39,509 nt of DNA from Deltaproteobacteria bacterium (GTDB lineage Bacteria; Desulfobacterota; Syntrophia; Syntrophales; Smithellaceae). Shown here piece by piece: positions 6,808-16,385 of the stretch. The stretch is taken from the NCBI GenBank assembly GCA_022711575.1, contig JAKLES010000003.1:1-39509 (forward strand), in the 5' to 3' direction. Under the pieces are notes generated by a model. That model had not been told where the DNA came from. It did not search any database and worked only from the letters and a program-made list of their open reading frames with translations. The first letter of the stretch is position 1; the number at the start of each line of letters is the position of its first letter. The position numbers were made by a program, and so were the translations under genes.

Positions 6808-9450
6808 ATGGCGAAAAAGCGAGTTCACGAGTTGGCCAAGGAACTTGGTCTGGAGAATAAGGATCTGATTGCTCATCTGGAAAGATTAGGCATCACGGTT
6901 AAATCCCATGCCAGTACTTTGGAAGATAACGAGGTCGAAAGAGCCAAGGAGGACTTGCAGGCCACGTCGCCGCGGCAAATTGTCGAGGAAAGAATTAAAA
7001 CCACGGTTATTCGCCGCCGCGCGGTGCGGACACCGGTTGAGGCCGCCCCGGCCGAAGAAACCCTTGAGGAAAAAGAAGAAAGATCGGCAGCCGAAAAAGC
7101 CGCAGTGCCCGTCGCTCCGAAAAAAGAGGCTGCCCCTGCCGCGGCCGAAATATCCGAAGCTAAAAAAACAAAAGAAGAGCCGCCGACCTTGCAGCCGGCC
7201 ACACCTGTCGAAGAAGGCAAACCGCAAGTTAAGAAGGAAGAGCCGTCCGCGGAGGAGATCAAACCGCCTGCTGAGCCGGCGTTGCAGGCAAAGCCCGTGC
7301 AGACGACGCCTTTGGCCACACTGGAAAAACCCAAACAGCCGCCGGTAATTCTCCCGGTGAGGCCGCCCATGATGTCGCGGCATAAGATCATCAAGCCGGA
7401 TGAAAAAAAGGAAAGTCCGGCTAAAGCTCCTCTGAAGCCTGGGGAAAGAATTGTTACCCCGCCGCCGGAGAAAATCATCAAAAGAGAATTCGAAAAACCC
7501 AAGAAAAAAGGCAAAGGGCCGGTCGAAGTCTTCATTGAGGAGGAAAAAGAAGTTCCACGCCGCAAAGTGTTAGAGAAGAAAATTGAAAAGAAGTTAAAAA
7601 AAACCGATGACGATCGGGAAATTGTTTTCAGCAAATGGCGCGAAGAGAAAAAAGCCGCGCCCATCCGAATGAAGAAAACCGAAATTACGGTGCCCAAAGC
7701 CATCAAGCGACGCATCCGTGTGGGTGAAACGATTACCACCGGAGAACTGGCCAAAAGAATGGGCGTCAAGGTTGGTGATGTCATCAACAAGTTGATGGGG
7801 ATGGGCGTGATGGCCACGATTAACCAGTCCATTGATTTTGACATTATTACGTTGGTTGCCTCCGAATTCAGTTTCCAGGTGGAAAAAGCAGAAGTGGAAT
7901 TTGAAGACACGATGTTGAAACCGCAAGCCTCAGAAGAAAATCTTAAGCCGCGGGCGCCGATTGTTACCATCATGGGCCATGTTGATCACGGCAAGACGTC
8001 ACTTTTGGACGCGATCCGCCAGACGAATGTCATTGACGGCGAGGCGGGCGGCATCACCCAGGCCATTGGGGCGTATCATGTGCATATCAATGGCCGTGAC
8101 ATTGTTTTTCTGGATACACCCGGCCATGAAGCCTTTACCGCCATGCGTGCGCGTGGCGCCCAGGTCACGGACATCGTGGTTCTGGTGGTTGCGGCGGACG
8201 ACGGCGTTATGGATCAAACCATTGAAGCCATCAATCACTCCAAAGTGGCCGGTGTGCCGATCATCGTGGCCATCAATAAAATTGACAAACCGGGCGCCGA
8301 ACCCGAAAAAATCAAGCAGGCCCTCACTGAACATGGGCTTCTGTCCGAGCAGTGGGGCGGTGATACGATCTTCTGCGAGGTATCCGCCAAGAAGAAAACC
8401 GGCATTGAAGAACTGCTGGAGATGATCCTTTTGCAGGCGGATGTTCTGGAACTCAAGGCCGATCCCGATATGTCTGCACGCGGCATTATCATTGAAGCCA
8501 AACTGGACCGGGGCCGCGGGCCGGTGGCGACTGTGTTAATTCAGCAGGGAACGTTGCATGAAGGGGACGCTTTCGTCTCCAAAACCGAATTCGGCCGTGT
8601 CCGGGCGATGATCAACGATCAGGGCCGTCGCGTCAAGGAAGCCGGGCCCGCCATGCCGGTGGAAGTCATTGGATTTTCCAGCGTGCCCCAGACAGGTGCG
8701 GAATTCGTCTGCGTGGAAGATGAGAAGAAGGCCCGGAATATTTCCGATTACTGGATTCGAAAAACACGTGAAAAAGAGCTTTCCGCTTCTTCAAAAATTA
8801 CCCTGGAGCAGTTGTATCAGAAGATCAAAGAGGGTGTGAAAGATTTGAACGTCATTATCAAAGGCGACGTGCAGGGCTCTATCGAAGCGATTTCCGATGC
8901 CCTGTATAAGCTCTCTACGGAAGATGTTCAGCTCAAAGCCATTCACAGTTCCACAGGAGCGATCAGTGAAACGGACATCATGCTGGCCTCCGCGTCCAAC
9001 GCGATCATTATCGGATTCAATGTGCGTCCGGATGCCCGCGTGAGTGAATTGGCACAGCAGGAAGGTGTGGAAATCAAACTCTACGACATTATCTACAATG
9101 TCATTGCGGATGTCCGTGCGGCAATGGAAGGCCTCCTCGAGCCGGAATACAAAGAAGTGGTGCAGGGACGCGCCGAAGTCCGTGAACTCTTTAAGGTGCC
9201 CAAGGTCGGCATCATCGCCGGTTGTCATGTGACGGACGGGAAAATTCCCCGCTCAGCAGGCATTAAGTTGGTGCGGGACAGTGTGGTCGTTTTCGACGGC
9301 AAAATTCTTTCTCTGAAACGCTTTAAAGACGACGCCAGAGAAGTACTGGCCGGGTTTGACTGTGGTATAGGCATTGAAGGTTATAACGACATCCATGTAG
9401 GGGATGTGATTGAATCGTATATCATGGAGACCCTGGAAAGAAAACTGTAA
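6808..9450 (+). CDS. infB: Translation initiation factor IF-2
   Basis: GTPase that brings initiator tRNA to the 30S subunit; 880 residues. An IF2_N module lies at about 2-50. A long Lys/Glu/Pro/Ala-rich, probably unstructured linker runs from about 70 to 290. A second IF2_N-like module (about 298-360) precedes the G domain: G1 GHVDHGKT (390-397), G3 DTPGH (436-440), G4 NKID (490-493). Domains II-IV follow to the C-terminus. GAGGGAG lies 8 nt before the ATG. The repetitive linker produces long antisense reading frames that are not genes. Confidence 0.97.
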   Translation: MAKKRVHELAKELGLENKDLIAHLERLGITVKSHASTLEDNEVERAKEDLQATSPRQIVEERIKTTVIRRRAVRTPVEAAPAEETLEEKEERSAAEKAAVPVAPKKEAAPAAAEISEAKKTKEEPPTLQPATPVEEGKPQVKKEEPSAEEIKPPAEPALQAKPVQTTPLATLEKPKQPPVILPVRPPMMSRHKIIKPDEKKESPAKAPLKPGERIVTPPPEKIIKREFEKPKKKGKGPVEVFIEEEKEVPRRKVLEKKIEKKLKKTDDDREIVFSKWREEKKAAPIRMKKTEITVPKAIKRRIRVGETITTGELAKRMGVKVGDVINKLMGMGVMATINQSIDFDIITLVASEFSFQVEKAEVEFEDTMLKPQASEENLKPRAPIVTIMGHVDHGKTSLLDAIRQTNVIDGEAGGITQAIGAYHVHINGRDIVFLDTPGHEAFTAMRARGAQVTDIVVLVVAADDGVMDQTIEAINHSKVAGVPIIVAINKIDKPGAEPEKIKQALTEHGLLSEQWGGDTIFCEVSAKKKTGIEELLEMILLQADVLELKADPDMSARGIIIEAKLDRGRGPVATVLIQQGTLHEGDAFVSKTEFGRVRAMINDQGRRVKEAGPAMPVEVIGFSSVPQTGAEFVCVEDEKKARNISDYWIRKTREKELSASSKITLEQLYQKIKEGVKDLNVIIKGDVQGSIEAISDALYKLSTEDVQLKAIHSSTGAISETDIMLASASNAIIIGFNVRPDARVSELAQQEGVEIKLYDIIYNVIADVRAAMEGLLEPEYKEVVQGRAEVRELFKVPKVGIIAGCHVTDGKIPRSAGIKLVRDSVVVFDGKILSLKRFKDDAREVLAGFDCGIGIEGYNDIHVGDVIESYIMETLERKL

Positions 9451-9469
9451 GGCGGACGGCTGAACGAAC

Positions 9470-9808
9470 ATGATGGTTATCGGTTACGGCGTCATTCAAT
9501 TACGGATTCCGGAATCCGGTTCTTTGAAAGAAAAAAGAAGCGTTTTGAATAAAATCATAAAACGCGCGCAAAATGAGTTTAACATTTCCATCGCCCAGGT
9601 CGGTGATCTGGATCGCCATCATTTCGCCGAGATCGGATTTGCGCTGACCGGCAATGAGTCGCGCTATATCAACGGCAAAGTTGATCATCTGCTTCGGTTT
9701 ATCGGTGATTTAAATGTGGCGGAAGTGCTAAACTCGAGAGTAGAAATTATGGTGGTTTCTGATTTTCTCGAAGCAACGGATTGGACAGCAGGAAAGTACG
9801 ATGAGTAG
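9470..9808 (+). CDS. YlxP-like DUF503 protein
   Basis: A 112-residue protein of the DUF503 family (YlxP of Bacillus), usually found between infB and rbfA and thought to assist ribosome assembly. Family features are the N-terminal strand followed by SLKEKRSVLNKII (about 17-29) and an alternating alpha/beta pattern. Starts at 9470 and 9473 (two adjacent ATG) are equally possible. The end overlaps the rbfA start by 8 nt, indicating translational coupling. Confidence 0.85.
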   Translation: MMVIGYGVIQLRIPESGSLKEKRSVLNKIIKRAQNEFNISIAQVGDLDRHHFAEIGFALTGNESRYINGKVDHLLRFIGDLNVAEVLNSRVEIMVVSDFLEATDWTAGKYDE

Positions 9809-10163
9809 TTTTAAAAGGGCGGACAGGGTCGGTGAGTTGATTATGGCGGAGATGGCCGATATTCTGCTCAAGGTTGTGAAAGATCCCCGCCTGCACGCGG
9901 TGACGATTACGGCAGTCAAAATGACGGATGATCTGCGCAACGCCAGGATTTATTTTGTCGAGATGGGCAAAGATGAATGCAGTGAAGAAATTGTGACAGG
10001 TCTGAGTAAAGCCAAGGGGTTTGTGCGGCGGGAGTTGGGTCATCGTCTGCAGCTCCGCTTAGTGCCGGATATTGTTTTTGTGCACGATAAGTCATTTGGC
10101 TACGGCAACCGTATTGAAAAACTGCTGGCCGAGATCGCCAAACAGGACGAAGGTCATGATTAA
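9801..10163 (+). CDS. rbfA: Ribosome-binding factor A
   Basis: A 120-residue cold-shock and 16S-processing factor that binds the 30S subunit. The KH-like fold is recognisable from RADRVGELIMAEMADIL at the N-terminus, the KDPRLHAVTITAVKMTDDLR region (about 27-46) and RRELGHRLQLRLVPDIVF (about 76-93). It overlaps the upstream DUF503 gene and the downstream nrnA by 8 nt each, so the three are tightly coupled. Confidence 0.95.
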   Translation: MSSFKRADRVGELIMAEMADILLKVVKDPRLHAVTITAVKMTDDLRNARIYFVEMGKDECSEEIVTGLSKAKGFVRRELGHRLQLRLVPDIVFVHDKSFGYGNRIEKLLAEIAKQDEGHD

Positions 10164-11106
10164 AGAAATACTGGCGGCAATTTCTGCAGGGAAGAAATTT
10201 TTAATTACAGCGCATGTTCGCTTAGATGGAGACGCGCTGGGTTCGGAACTGGCGCTGTATTTGATGTTGAAGGATTTGGGCAAGGAAGCGGTAATTTACA
10301 ACCAGGATGCCACGCCTGAGCACTACCGGTTTTTACCCGCGGCTGAACATATTGTTCACGATCTTAAGCATATTGAAAGGTATGATGTCGGTTTTATCCT
10401 CGATTGTTCCGAGCTGGACCGCGTGGGCAAGATTTCTGAGGACGTGGTCAGGATTAAGACGTTGATTAATATAGATCACCACGTATCCAATGGTGGTTTT
10501 TGTAAATTGAGGCTGCTGGACCCAAAGGCCAGCTCCACGGGCGAACTGCTCTATCGTTTAATGCGTAAGATGCATGTGAAGATGACGAAAGATATCTGCA
10601 CAAATCTCTACGCGGCTATTTTAACGGATACGGGTGGTTTTCGCTATTCCAGTACGCATCAGGAGACGCTCTGGGCGGCAGGTGACTTGGTGGAAGGAGG
10701 CGCTGACCCGCAGTGGATTTCCGAAAATATCTATGAAAGCGATCCGCCGGCCAAGCTTCAGTTGTTGTCCAAAGTTCTGAAGACATTGACCCTGGATATG
10801 GGAACAAGAACCGCATCGCTTACGGTTACACGGAAGCATTTGCAAGATGCCGGCGCCTCCATGGAACATACGGATGGTTTTATTGATATTCCCCGGACGG
10901 TCAAAGGGATTGACATTGCGATGCTCTATACGCAAATGGGGGAAAAACAATTTAAGTTGAGCCTGCGCTCCAAGGGTAAGGTGAACGTGGAAAAAATCGC
11001 CCGGAAATTCGGCGGCGGAGGTCATGTCAATGCCGCGGCCTGCCGGATCGATGGCAATATTCATGAGATCAAACAGCGGGTGCTGGAAGCGGTTAAGGAA
11101 TTATAG
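10156..11106 (+). CDS. nrnA: NrnA-type DHH/DHHA1 phosphoesterase
   Basis: A 316-residue bifunctional oligoribonuclease and pAp phosphatase family member: it degrades nanoRNAs and removes 3'-phosphoadenosine 5'-phosphate. Metal-binding motifs visible are DGD (24-26), LDCSELDR, DHH (107-109) and TDTGGFRYS. The DHHA1 substrate motif is GGGGH (286-290). ATG 10156 is chosen because the protein family begins here; the reading frame is open further upstream only inside rbfA. It overlaps rbfA by 8 nt and abuts truB. The activity split between nanoRNase and pAp phosphatase cannot be read from sequence. Confidence 0.9.
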   Translation: MIKEILAAISAGKKFLITAHVRLDGDALGSELALYLMLKDLGKEAVIYNQDATPEHYRFLPAAEHIVHDLKHIERYDVGFILDCSELDRVGKISEDVVRIKTLINIDHHVSNGGFCKLRLLDPKASSTGELLYRLMRKMHVKMTKDICTNLYAAILTDTGGFRYSSTHQETLWAAGDLVEGGADPQWISENIYESDPPAKLQLLSKVLKTLTLDMGTRTASLTVTRKHLQDAGASMEHTDGFIDIPRTVKGIDIAMLYTQMGEKQFKLSLRSKGKVNVEKIARKFGGGGHVNAAACRIDGNIHEIKQRVLEAVKEL

Positions 11107-12051
11107 GTGCTGATGGACGGTATAGTGGTAATTGACAAACCGGCAGGGCTTACTTCCCACGATGTTGTGAGTGAAGTCAAAAAAATCCTGGGCGCAAAGA
11201 AAGCAGGCCATACCGGAACACTGGATCCGATGGCAACAGGTGTTTTACCGGTTTGCATCAATGAGGCGACAAAACTGGCGCAGTTTTTATCGGCGGAAAA
11301 GAAAACCTATCTGGCGACCATGCTTTTGGGAGTTCAGACGGACACGCAGGATACAGAAGGGGAGGTTACGCAAAAGTCGGATAGGGTTGTTCCTGAAGAG
11401 GATGTTCGGGAAGCGCTAAGAAGCATGGTGGGTCATATAAAACAGGTCCCGCCTGCTTATTCGGCTCTGAAGCATAAAGGCAAGCCTTTGTATAAGTATG
11501 CCCGTGCAGGAGAGTTTCCTGAAATATCGGCGCGGGACGTGGAGATATTCAGCTTGAACGTGAGGGACATTTCCTTTCCTTACGTGACGTTTGATATTTC
11601 CTGCTCCAAGGGGACGTATATCCGGACCGTCTGCTCCGATGTCGGTAATGCGTTGGGCTGCGGGGCGACTTTATCCGGTTTGCGCAGGCTTCAGAGCGGC
11701 TTTTTTACCGAAGACATGGCTTTGTCTCTGGAAGATGTCCCTGTGGCGGAAAAGAAGAAGGAATTGCTGGCTAAAATGCTGCCGATGGCGCAATGCCTGC
11801 GTATATTTGCCACCATTGAGGTCAGTGAATCGCTGGCCGACAAACTGAGAACCGGATTTCAGCCGGATGTGGAGATGATGCGGCAAAATGTTCTTCCTTT
11901 TCTTGCGGCGGGAGATATGATAAAGTTTATCAGTCCAGGCGGTCATTTGGTGGCAGTAGCTGAAATGCAGATGCCGACCAGCGAGATGGCTGATCGGAAT
12001 GGCAGAACCCAGGCGGCCAGGATGCTCAGAATATTTAACGGTACAAATTAA
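11107..12051 (+). CDS. truB: tRNA pseudouridine(55) synthase
   Basis: Makes pseudouridine 55 in the T-loop of tRNAs. Family motifs are GIVVIDKPAGLTSHDVV at the N-terminus, KKAGHTGTLDPMATG with catalytic Asp40, and KGTYIRTVCSDVG in the middle. A C-terminal PUA-like region ends the protein. 314 residues from the GTG at 11107, which directly follows the nrnA stop and has TAAGGA about 8 nt upstream. The ATG at 11113 is an alternative start two codons on. Confidence 0.95.
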   Translation: MLMDGIVVIDKPAGLTSHDVVSEVKKILGAKKAGHTGTLDPMATGVLPVCINEATKLAQFLSAEKKTYLATMLLGVQTDTQDTEGEVTQKSDRVVPEEDVREALRSMVGHIKQVPPAYSALKHKGKPLYKYARAGEFPEISARDVEIFSLNVRDISFPYVTFDISCSKGTYIRTVCSDVGNALGCGATLSGLRRLQSGFFTEDMALSLEDVPVAEKKKELLAKMLPMAQCLRIFATIEVSESLADKLRTGFQPDVEMMRQNVLPFLAAGDMIKFISPGGHLVAVAEMQMPTSEMADRNGRTQAARMLRIFNGTN

Positions 12052-12098
12052 TAAACAACTGAAATAAAAAAGGAACTAAGAAGAGGGAGGAAGAAAGC

Positions 12099-12365
12099 GT
12101 GTTAACTTTGGAAAAGAGAAAAACATTAATCGAGGACTATCGACTTCACGAGAAAGATACCGGTTCTCCGGAAGTACAGATTGCTCTTTTGAGCGCCAGA
12201 ATTGAATATTTAACGGAGCATTTTAAGGCGCACCAGAAAGACCATCACTCACGGCGCGGATTGCTGAAGCTCGTTGGACAGAGAAGAAGATTGCTCAATT
12301 ACATCAAAGAAGATGATGTGGAGCGTTACAGAAACATAATCAAACGTCTGGGTCTCAGGAAGTAA
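12099..12365 (+). CDS. rpsO: 30S ribosomal protein S15
   Basis: An 88-residue primary 16S rRNA-binding protein, full family length. The [13 protein letters not shown] (about 19-31) and [25 protein letters not shown] (in two parts, about 43-67) signatures are clear. It begins with GTG preceded by GAGGGAGG at 12083-12090. It sits between truB and pnp as in most bacteria. Confidence 0.97.
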   Translation: MLTLEKRKTLIEDYRLHEKDTGSPEVQIALLSARIEYLTEHFKAHQKDHHSRRGLLKLVGQRRRLLNYIKEDDVERYRNIIKRLGLRK

Positions 12366-12373
12366 CAAGAGCC

Positions 12374-12461
12374 ATTCAAGGGCGGAAGGCAAAAGTGTAA
12401 CCGATTGGACAAGTATTTATTAATACCTGCGTCAATCGGCTTTTGCGTTTCGCCCTTGAAT
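12374..12461 (+). promoter_or_regulatory. Long rpsO-pnp intergenic hairpin (probable RNase III/PNPase control site)
   Basis: About 88 nt fold into one long stem. TTCAAGGGCG (12375-12384) pairs with CGCCCTTGAA (12451-12460). GCAAAAG (12389-12395) pairs with CTTTTGC (12440-12446). CCGATTG (12401-12407) pairs with CAATCGG (12433-12439). An apical GTATT/AATAC stem with a 4-nt loop closes it. There is no T-tract, so it is not a simple terminator. In E. coli a double-stranded RNA in the pnp leader is cut by RNase III and lets PNPase repress its own mRNA; this stem sits in the equivalent place. Confidence 0.8.
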
Positions 12462-12504
12462 TTCCTGGACCGGGCAACAACCCAAGGAAGGTGGAGGAAA
12501 GTTA

Positions 12505-14625
12505 ATGAGCAACATATTTAGTGCGGATTTTGCTGGGCGTAATTTTTCACTGAAGACCAATTACGTGGCCGCGCAGGCGGACGGTTCCATGCTGGTTTAT
12601 TACGGCGATACGGTCGTGCTGGTAACGGCGGTGTCTTTAAAGAGTGTCAGAGAGGGTGTGGATTTCTTGCCGCTGACGGTGGATTATCAGGAAATGACTT
12701 TTGCCGCGGGAAAAATTCCGGGCGGGTTTTTTAAAAGAGAGGGGCGTCCCAATGAACGCGAAATTTTAACGTCGCGCATCATTGATCGTGCATTGCGTCC
12801 CTTATTCCCCAAGGGATACTATTCGGAAACACAGCTGGTCGCTACGGTGTTGTCCGTGGACAAGGAAAACGATTCGGATGTCGCGGCGATGATCGGCGCG
12901 TCAGCCGCCCTGGAGATATCCGATATCCCGTTTAAAGGACCGATTGCTGGCGTGCGTGTCGGCCGGGTTGGAGGCGAGTTGGTCGCGAACGCCTCGCCGG
13001 ACAAAATGCAGGAAAGCGAGATGAACCTTTTCCTGGTGGGACGTAAAGTGACGCCTGGTAAAACAGGCCGTCCCTATGACGTCGAACTGGTGATGATGGA
13101 AGGCGAGGCCAAAGAGGTTTCGGAAGACATTATCGTTGACGCCATTAAATTCGGGCTGGAGGCCGTCCGCCCGATGATTGATTTACAGGACCAGGCGAGT
13201 GCGGCGATCGGCAAAACCAAAAGATCCGTGGAAGAAGCGGCGCCGGATGAGGAACTTGTCGCAAGGGTGCGAGCCGAAGCGCTGCCGGGCTTGAAAGAAG
13301 GGTACAGCTTGCCGCGTAAACTGGAGCGCTACAGTAAACTGGGCGATGTCCGGGAGGCCGTCATCAAAAGCATCGGCGCTGGTGATGCCGCACTGAGCAA
13401 AAAAGTTGCGGCGATTATCGAACATCTGGAATCACGCATTTTGCGTGATATGATTCTTCAGGACAAGAAGAGAATCGACGGGCGGTCTTCAACGGACATT
13501 CGTCCGATTAGTTCGGAAGTCGGCGTTCTGCCCCGCGCCCACGGTTCGGCATTGTTTAACCGCGGTGAGACGCAGGCACTGGCCGTGCTCACCTTGGGCA
13601 CTTCCGCCGATGAGCAGCGGATGGACTATATCGCCGGCGAAGAACGGAGATCTTTCCTGCTGCACTATAATTTCCCCCCTTACAGCGTCGGTGAGGCCAA
13701 GATGTTGCGAAGCCCCGGTCGGAGGGAAATTGGCCACGGCGCGCTGGCGCGCAAGGCGCTGAGTCCCATCCTGCCGTCTCCTGAATCGTTTCCCTATACC
13801 ATCCGTATTGTTTCGGAGATTCTTTCGTCCAACGGATCATCGTCGATGGCTACCGTGTGCGGCGGTATCCTGGCGTTAATGGACGGCGGTGTGCCGGTGA
13901 AGGACATTGTCGCAGGCATTGCCATGGGGTTGCTCAAAGAAGGTGATGAAGTCGTCATTCTATCCGACATCCTTGGCGATGAAGATCATGCCGGCGATAT
14001 GGATTTCAAAGTCTGCGGCACGGAAAAAGGAGTCACCGCCATGCAGATGGACATTAAAATCGATGGTCTAACCGAAGACATTCTGCGCAAGGCGCTGGCC
14101 CAGGCCAAAGCAGGCCGCATTCATATCATTAGTAAAATCCGCGAGACGATGACTGAGTCGCGGTCGGACATTTCACTTTACGCGCCGCGCATTACGACAG
14201 TCAAAGTGAAGGAAGATCAGGTGCGCACGGTCATTGGTTCCGGCGGCAAGAACATTCGTCAGATTATCAGCGAAACCGGTGTGACCATTGACGTGGAAGA
14301 TGACGGAACCGTGACCATTGCTTCCGCCGATGCTGAAGCGGCCGCCCGCGCTGTGGCGATGGTGAAATGGCTGACCGAGGAAGCGGAAATCGGAAAGATT
14401 TACCGCGGGACCGTGAAGAAGATTGTTGATTTCGGCGCGTTTGTCGAAATTCTGCCCGGAACGGAAGGCCTGTTGCACATTTCGCAAATTGCCAAGGAAA
14501 GAATTGCCAAGGTGACGGATGTATTGCAGGAAGGCGACGAGGTCATGGTCAAGGTGCTGGAAGTCGATAAGTCGGGTAAGATTCGCCTGAGCCGCAAAGA
14601 GGCGCTGGGCGCTGAAGTAAAATAG
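12505..14625 (+). CDS. pnp: Polyribonucleotide nucleotidyltransferase (PNPase)
   Basis: Phosphorolytic 3'-5' exoribonuclease of the RNA degradosome; 706 residues. Two RNase PH domains surround an alpha-helical domain: PH1 from about 10, PH2 from about 320 with FNRGETQALAVLTLGT. They are followed by a KH domain (IGSGGKNIRQIISETG, about 577-592) and an S1 domain (about 630-700). A strong GGTGGAGG lies upstream of the ATG. The leader contains the long hairpin at 12374-12461, suggesting autoregulation. Confidence 0.97.
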   Translation: MSNIFSADFAGRNFSLKTNYVAAQADGSMLVYYGDTVVLVTAVSLKSVREGVDFLPLTVDYQEMTFAAGKIPGGFFKREGRPNEREILTSRIIDRALRPLFPKGYYSETQLVATVLSVDKENDSDVAAMIGASAALEISDIPFKGPIAGVRVGRVGGELVANASPDKMQESEMNLFLVGRKVTPGKTGRPYDVELVMMEGEAKEVSEDIIVDAIKFGLEAVRPMIDLQDQASAAIGKTKRSVEEAAPDEELVARVRAEALPGLKEGYSLPRKLERYSKLGDVREAVIKSIGAGDAALSKKVAAIIEHLESRILRDMILQDKKRIDGRSSTDIRPISSEVGVLPRAHGSALFNRGETQALAVLTLGTSADEQRMDYIAGEERRSFLLHYNFPPYSVGEAKMLRSPGRREIGHGALARKALSPILPSPESFPYTIRIVSEILSSNGSSSMATVCGGILALMDGGVPVKDIVAGIAMGLLKEGDEVVILSDILGDEDHAGDMDFKVCGTEKGVTAMQMDIKIDGLTEDILRKALAQAKAGRIHIISKIRETMTESRSDISLYAPRITTVKVKEDQVRTVIGSGGKNIRQIISETGVTIDVEDDGTVTIASADAEAAARAVAMVKWLTEEAEIGKIYRGTVKKIVDFGAFVEILPGTEGLLHISQIAKERIAKVTDVLQEGDEVMVKVLEVDKSGKIRLSRKEALGAEVK

Positions 14626-14642
14626 CTTTTTAATCTTCAAAC

Positions 14643-14683
14643 AGATCATCCCGTGCTCAAAAATGACGGGCATGGGATGATCT
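14643..14683 (+). promoter_or_regulatory. Hairpin between pnp and dut
   Basis: AGATCATCCC (14643-14652) pairs with GGGATGATCT (14674-14683), extended inward by GTGC/GCAT to a 14-bp stem. No T-run follows, so termination would be inefficient. The stem ends 10 nt before the dut ATG and contains the only Shine-Dalgarno-like bases there (GGGATGAT). It may therefore protect the pnp mRNA end and limit dut translation. Confidence 0.6.
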
Positions 14684-14693
14684 CCTGATTTTC

Positions 14694-15137
14694 ATGGAAA
14701 CAATAAAAGTTCATATTCAAAAGATCGCGGGAAACGAGGACATTCCTCTGCCGAAATACATGACCGGACAGGCGGCGGGTATGGATATCTTTGCAGCCGT
14801 TCCATCCGACGAAACGATCTTGCCGGGTCAGCGCAGGAAAATCCCAACGGGGATCGCTATTGCACTGCCCGAAGGATATGAGGCGCAAATCCGGCCGCGC
14901 AGCGGCTTGGCGATCCATCAGGGTATTACGCTACTGAACTCGCCCGGCACGATTGACGCTGATTATCGGGGTGAGATTGCTTTGATTGTGATTAACCATG
15001 GCGTTGAGTCATTTATCGTTCAAAGGGGTATGCGCCTGGCGCAAATGGTGATTTCGAAAGTCTGCCGGACCCAATGGGTTGAATCATCCAATCTGGATGA
15101 AACCGTGAGGGGGAATGGCGGCTTCGGGCATACCTGA
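14694..15137 (+). CDS. dut: dUTP diphosphatase
   Basis: Trimeric dUTPase converting dUTP to dUMP and diphosphate, keeping uracil out of DNA. 147 residues with all five motifs: AAGMDIFAA (27-35), RPRSGLA, GTIDADYRGEI with the active-site Asp, RGMRLAQMV, and the C-terminal arm RGNGGFGHT. It follows pnp by 68 nt and lacks an exposed Shine-Dalgarno because of the upstream hairpin. Confidence 0.95.
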   Translation: METIKVHIQKIAGNEDIPLPKYMTGQAAGMDIFAAVPSDETILPGQRRKIPTGIAIALPEGYEAQIRPRSGLAIHQGITLLNSPGTIDADYRGEIALIVINHGVESFIVQRGMRLAQMVISKVCRTQWVESSNLDETVRGNGGFGHT

Positions 15138-15209
15138 TTGTTTCCAGCGTTTTGCATTTATCGTTAAACAGTGGTATGAAGAACAAAATCGTATCCGTAA
15201 GACTGGTTC

Positions 15210-16385
15210 ATGAAAAAGCACAAAGTTAAAAAAACATTTCAGGAAATCAACGAAAAGATCAAGCAGGGGCGCGCCGTTGTCGTCACGGCTGAAGAAATGA
15301 TTGATGTCGTGGAAAAGCACGGTGATGTAGAAGCGGCGCGACGGATTGACGTTGTAACGACCGGAACATTTGGCGCGATGTGTTCTTCCGGCGCTTTTCT
15401 GAATTTCGGCCATACATCTCCGCGCATCCGGGCTTCCAAAGTTTGGCTCAACGACGTGCCCGCCTATGGCGGAATCGCAGCGGTTGATTGTTACCTGGGT
15501 GCGACAGAAGTGGTCGAAGGCGATCCGCTCAACAGTGTTTATCCCGGCGAGTTTAATTACGGGGGCGGCCATGTCATTGAAGACCTGGTGTCCGGTAATG
15601 CCGTTAAATTAAGGGCTGAAGGATATGGCACGGATTGCTATCCATCGCGCAAATTTGAAAAAAATATTACCATCAACGATTTAAGGGACGCCATTTTATT
15701 CAATCCACGGAATGCCTATCAGAACTATAATTGCGCAGTGAATCTGTCGGATACGACGATTTACACGTATATGGGCATGTTGCGTCCGCGCATGGCCAAC
15801 GCGTCCTATGCGACATCCGGCCAGTTAAGTCCGCTGTTCAACGATCCCTACTACCGCACGATTGGTATCGGCACCCGGATTTTTTTAGGCGGGGCTCAGG
15901 GTTTTGTGGCTTGGCCGGGCACACAGCATAATCCCAATGTGATAAGAGGTCCCAATGGTGTGCCCAAAGAGGGCGCGGGAACTATAGCCGTCATTGGCAA
16001 TTTAAAGGAAATGAGCCCTGAATGGCTGACCGGCGCCAGTATTTTAGGCTATGGCATTTCGCTGTTTGTCGGTATCGGCATTCCCATTCCCATTCTGGAT
16101 GAAGATATGGCGCGCTTCACCGCGGTGAAAGACGCGGATATATACGCTCAGATTTATGATTATAGTATGGACTATCCTAAAGGTAATCCTAAGCCCATAG
16201 CGGAAGTCAGTTATCAGGATCTTAGGAGCGGCACAATTACCATCGATGGTAAAAACGTCATTACCGCTCCTCTGTCCAGTTATTACAAGGCCAATCAAAT
16301 CGCCAATATCCTGAAAGACTGGATTGAAAGCGGCAAATTTCTGCTCGGTGAACCGCAACTGAGTTTACCTTTTGTCAATATTTAA
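15210..16385 (+). CDS. Homocysteine biosynthesis protein (HcyBio/DUF39)
   Basis: A 391-residue protein of the DUF39/HcyBio family. This family supplies sulfur for homocysteine synthesis from aspartate semialdehyde in methanogens and many anaerobic Deltaproteobacteria (L-aspartate semialdehyde sulfurtransferase). The whole chain is family-like: TTGTFGAMCSSGAFLNFGH (about 50-68) with a Cys, then YPGEFNYGGGHVIEDLVSG, then GIGTRIFLGGAQGFVAWPGT. No CBS or NIL-ferredoxin domain is fused, and no partner NIL/ferredoxin gene lies beside it. The start at 15210 has only a weak upstream site. Confidence 0.85.
   Translation: MKKHKVKKTFQEINEKIKQGRAVVVTAEEMIDVVEKHGDVEAARRIDVVTTGTFGAMCSSGAFLNFGHTSPRIRASKVWLNDVPAYGGIAAVDCYLGATEVVEGDPLNSVYPGEFNYGGGHVIEDLVSGNAVKLRAEGYGTDCYPSRKFEKNITINDLRDAILFNPRNAYQNYNCAVNLSDTTIYTYMGMLRPRMANASYATSGQLSPLFNDPYYRTIGIGTRIFLGGAQGFVAWPGTQHNPNVIRGPNGVPKEGAGTIAVIGNLKEMSPEWLTGASILGYGISLFVGIGIPIPILDEDMARFTAVKDADIYAQIYDYSMDYPKGNPKPIAEVSYQDLRSGTITIDGKNVITAPLSSYYKANQIANILKDWIESGKFLLGEPQLSLPFVNI

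Noticed and set aside
6873-7973. Long antisense frame (366 codons) over infB
   Set aside because: It mirrors the Lys/Glu/Pro-rich linker of IF-2; its product is low-complexity Ser/Phe-rich with no family features, and infB is certain.
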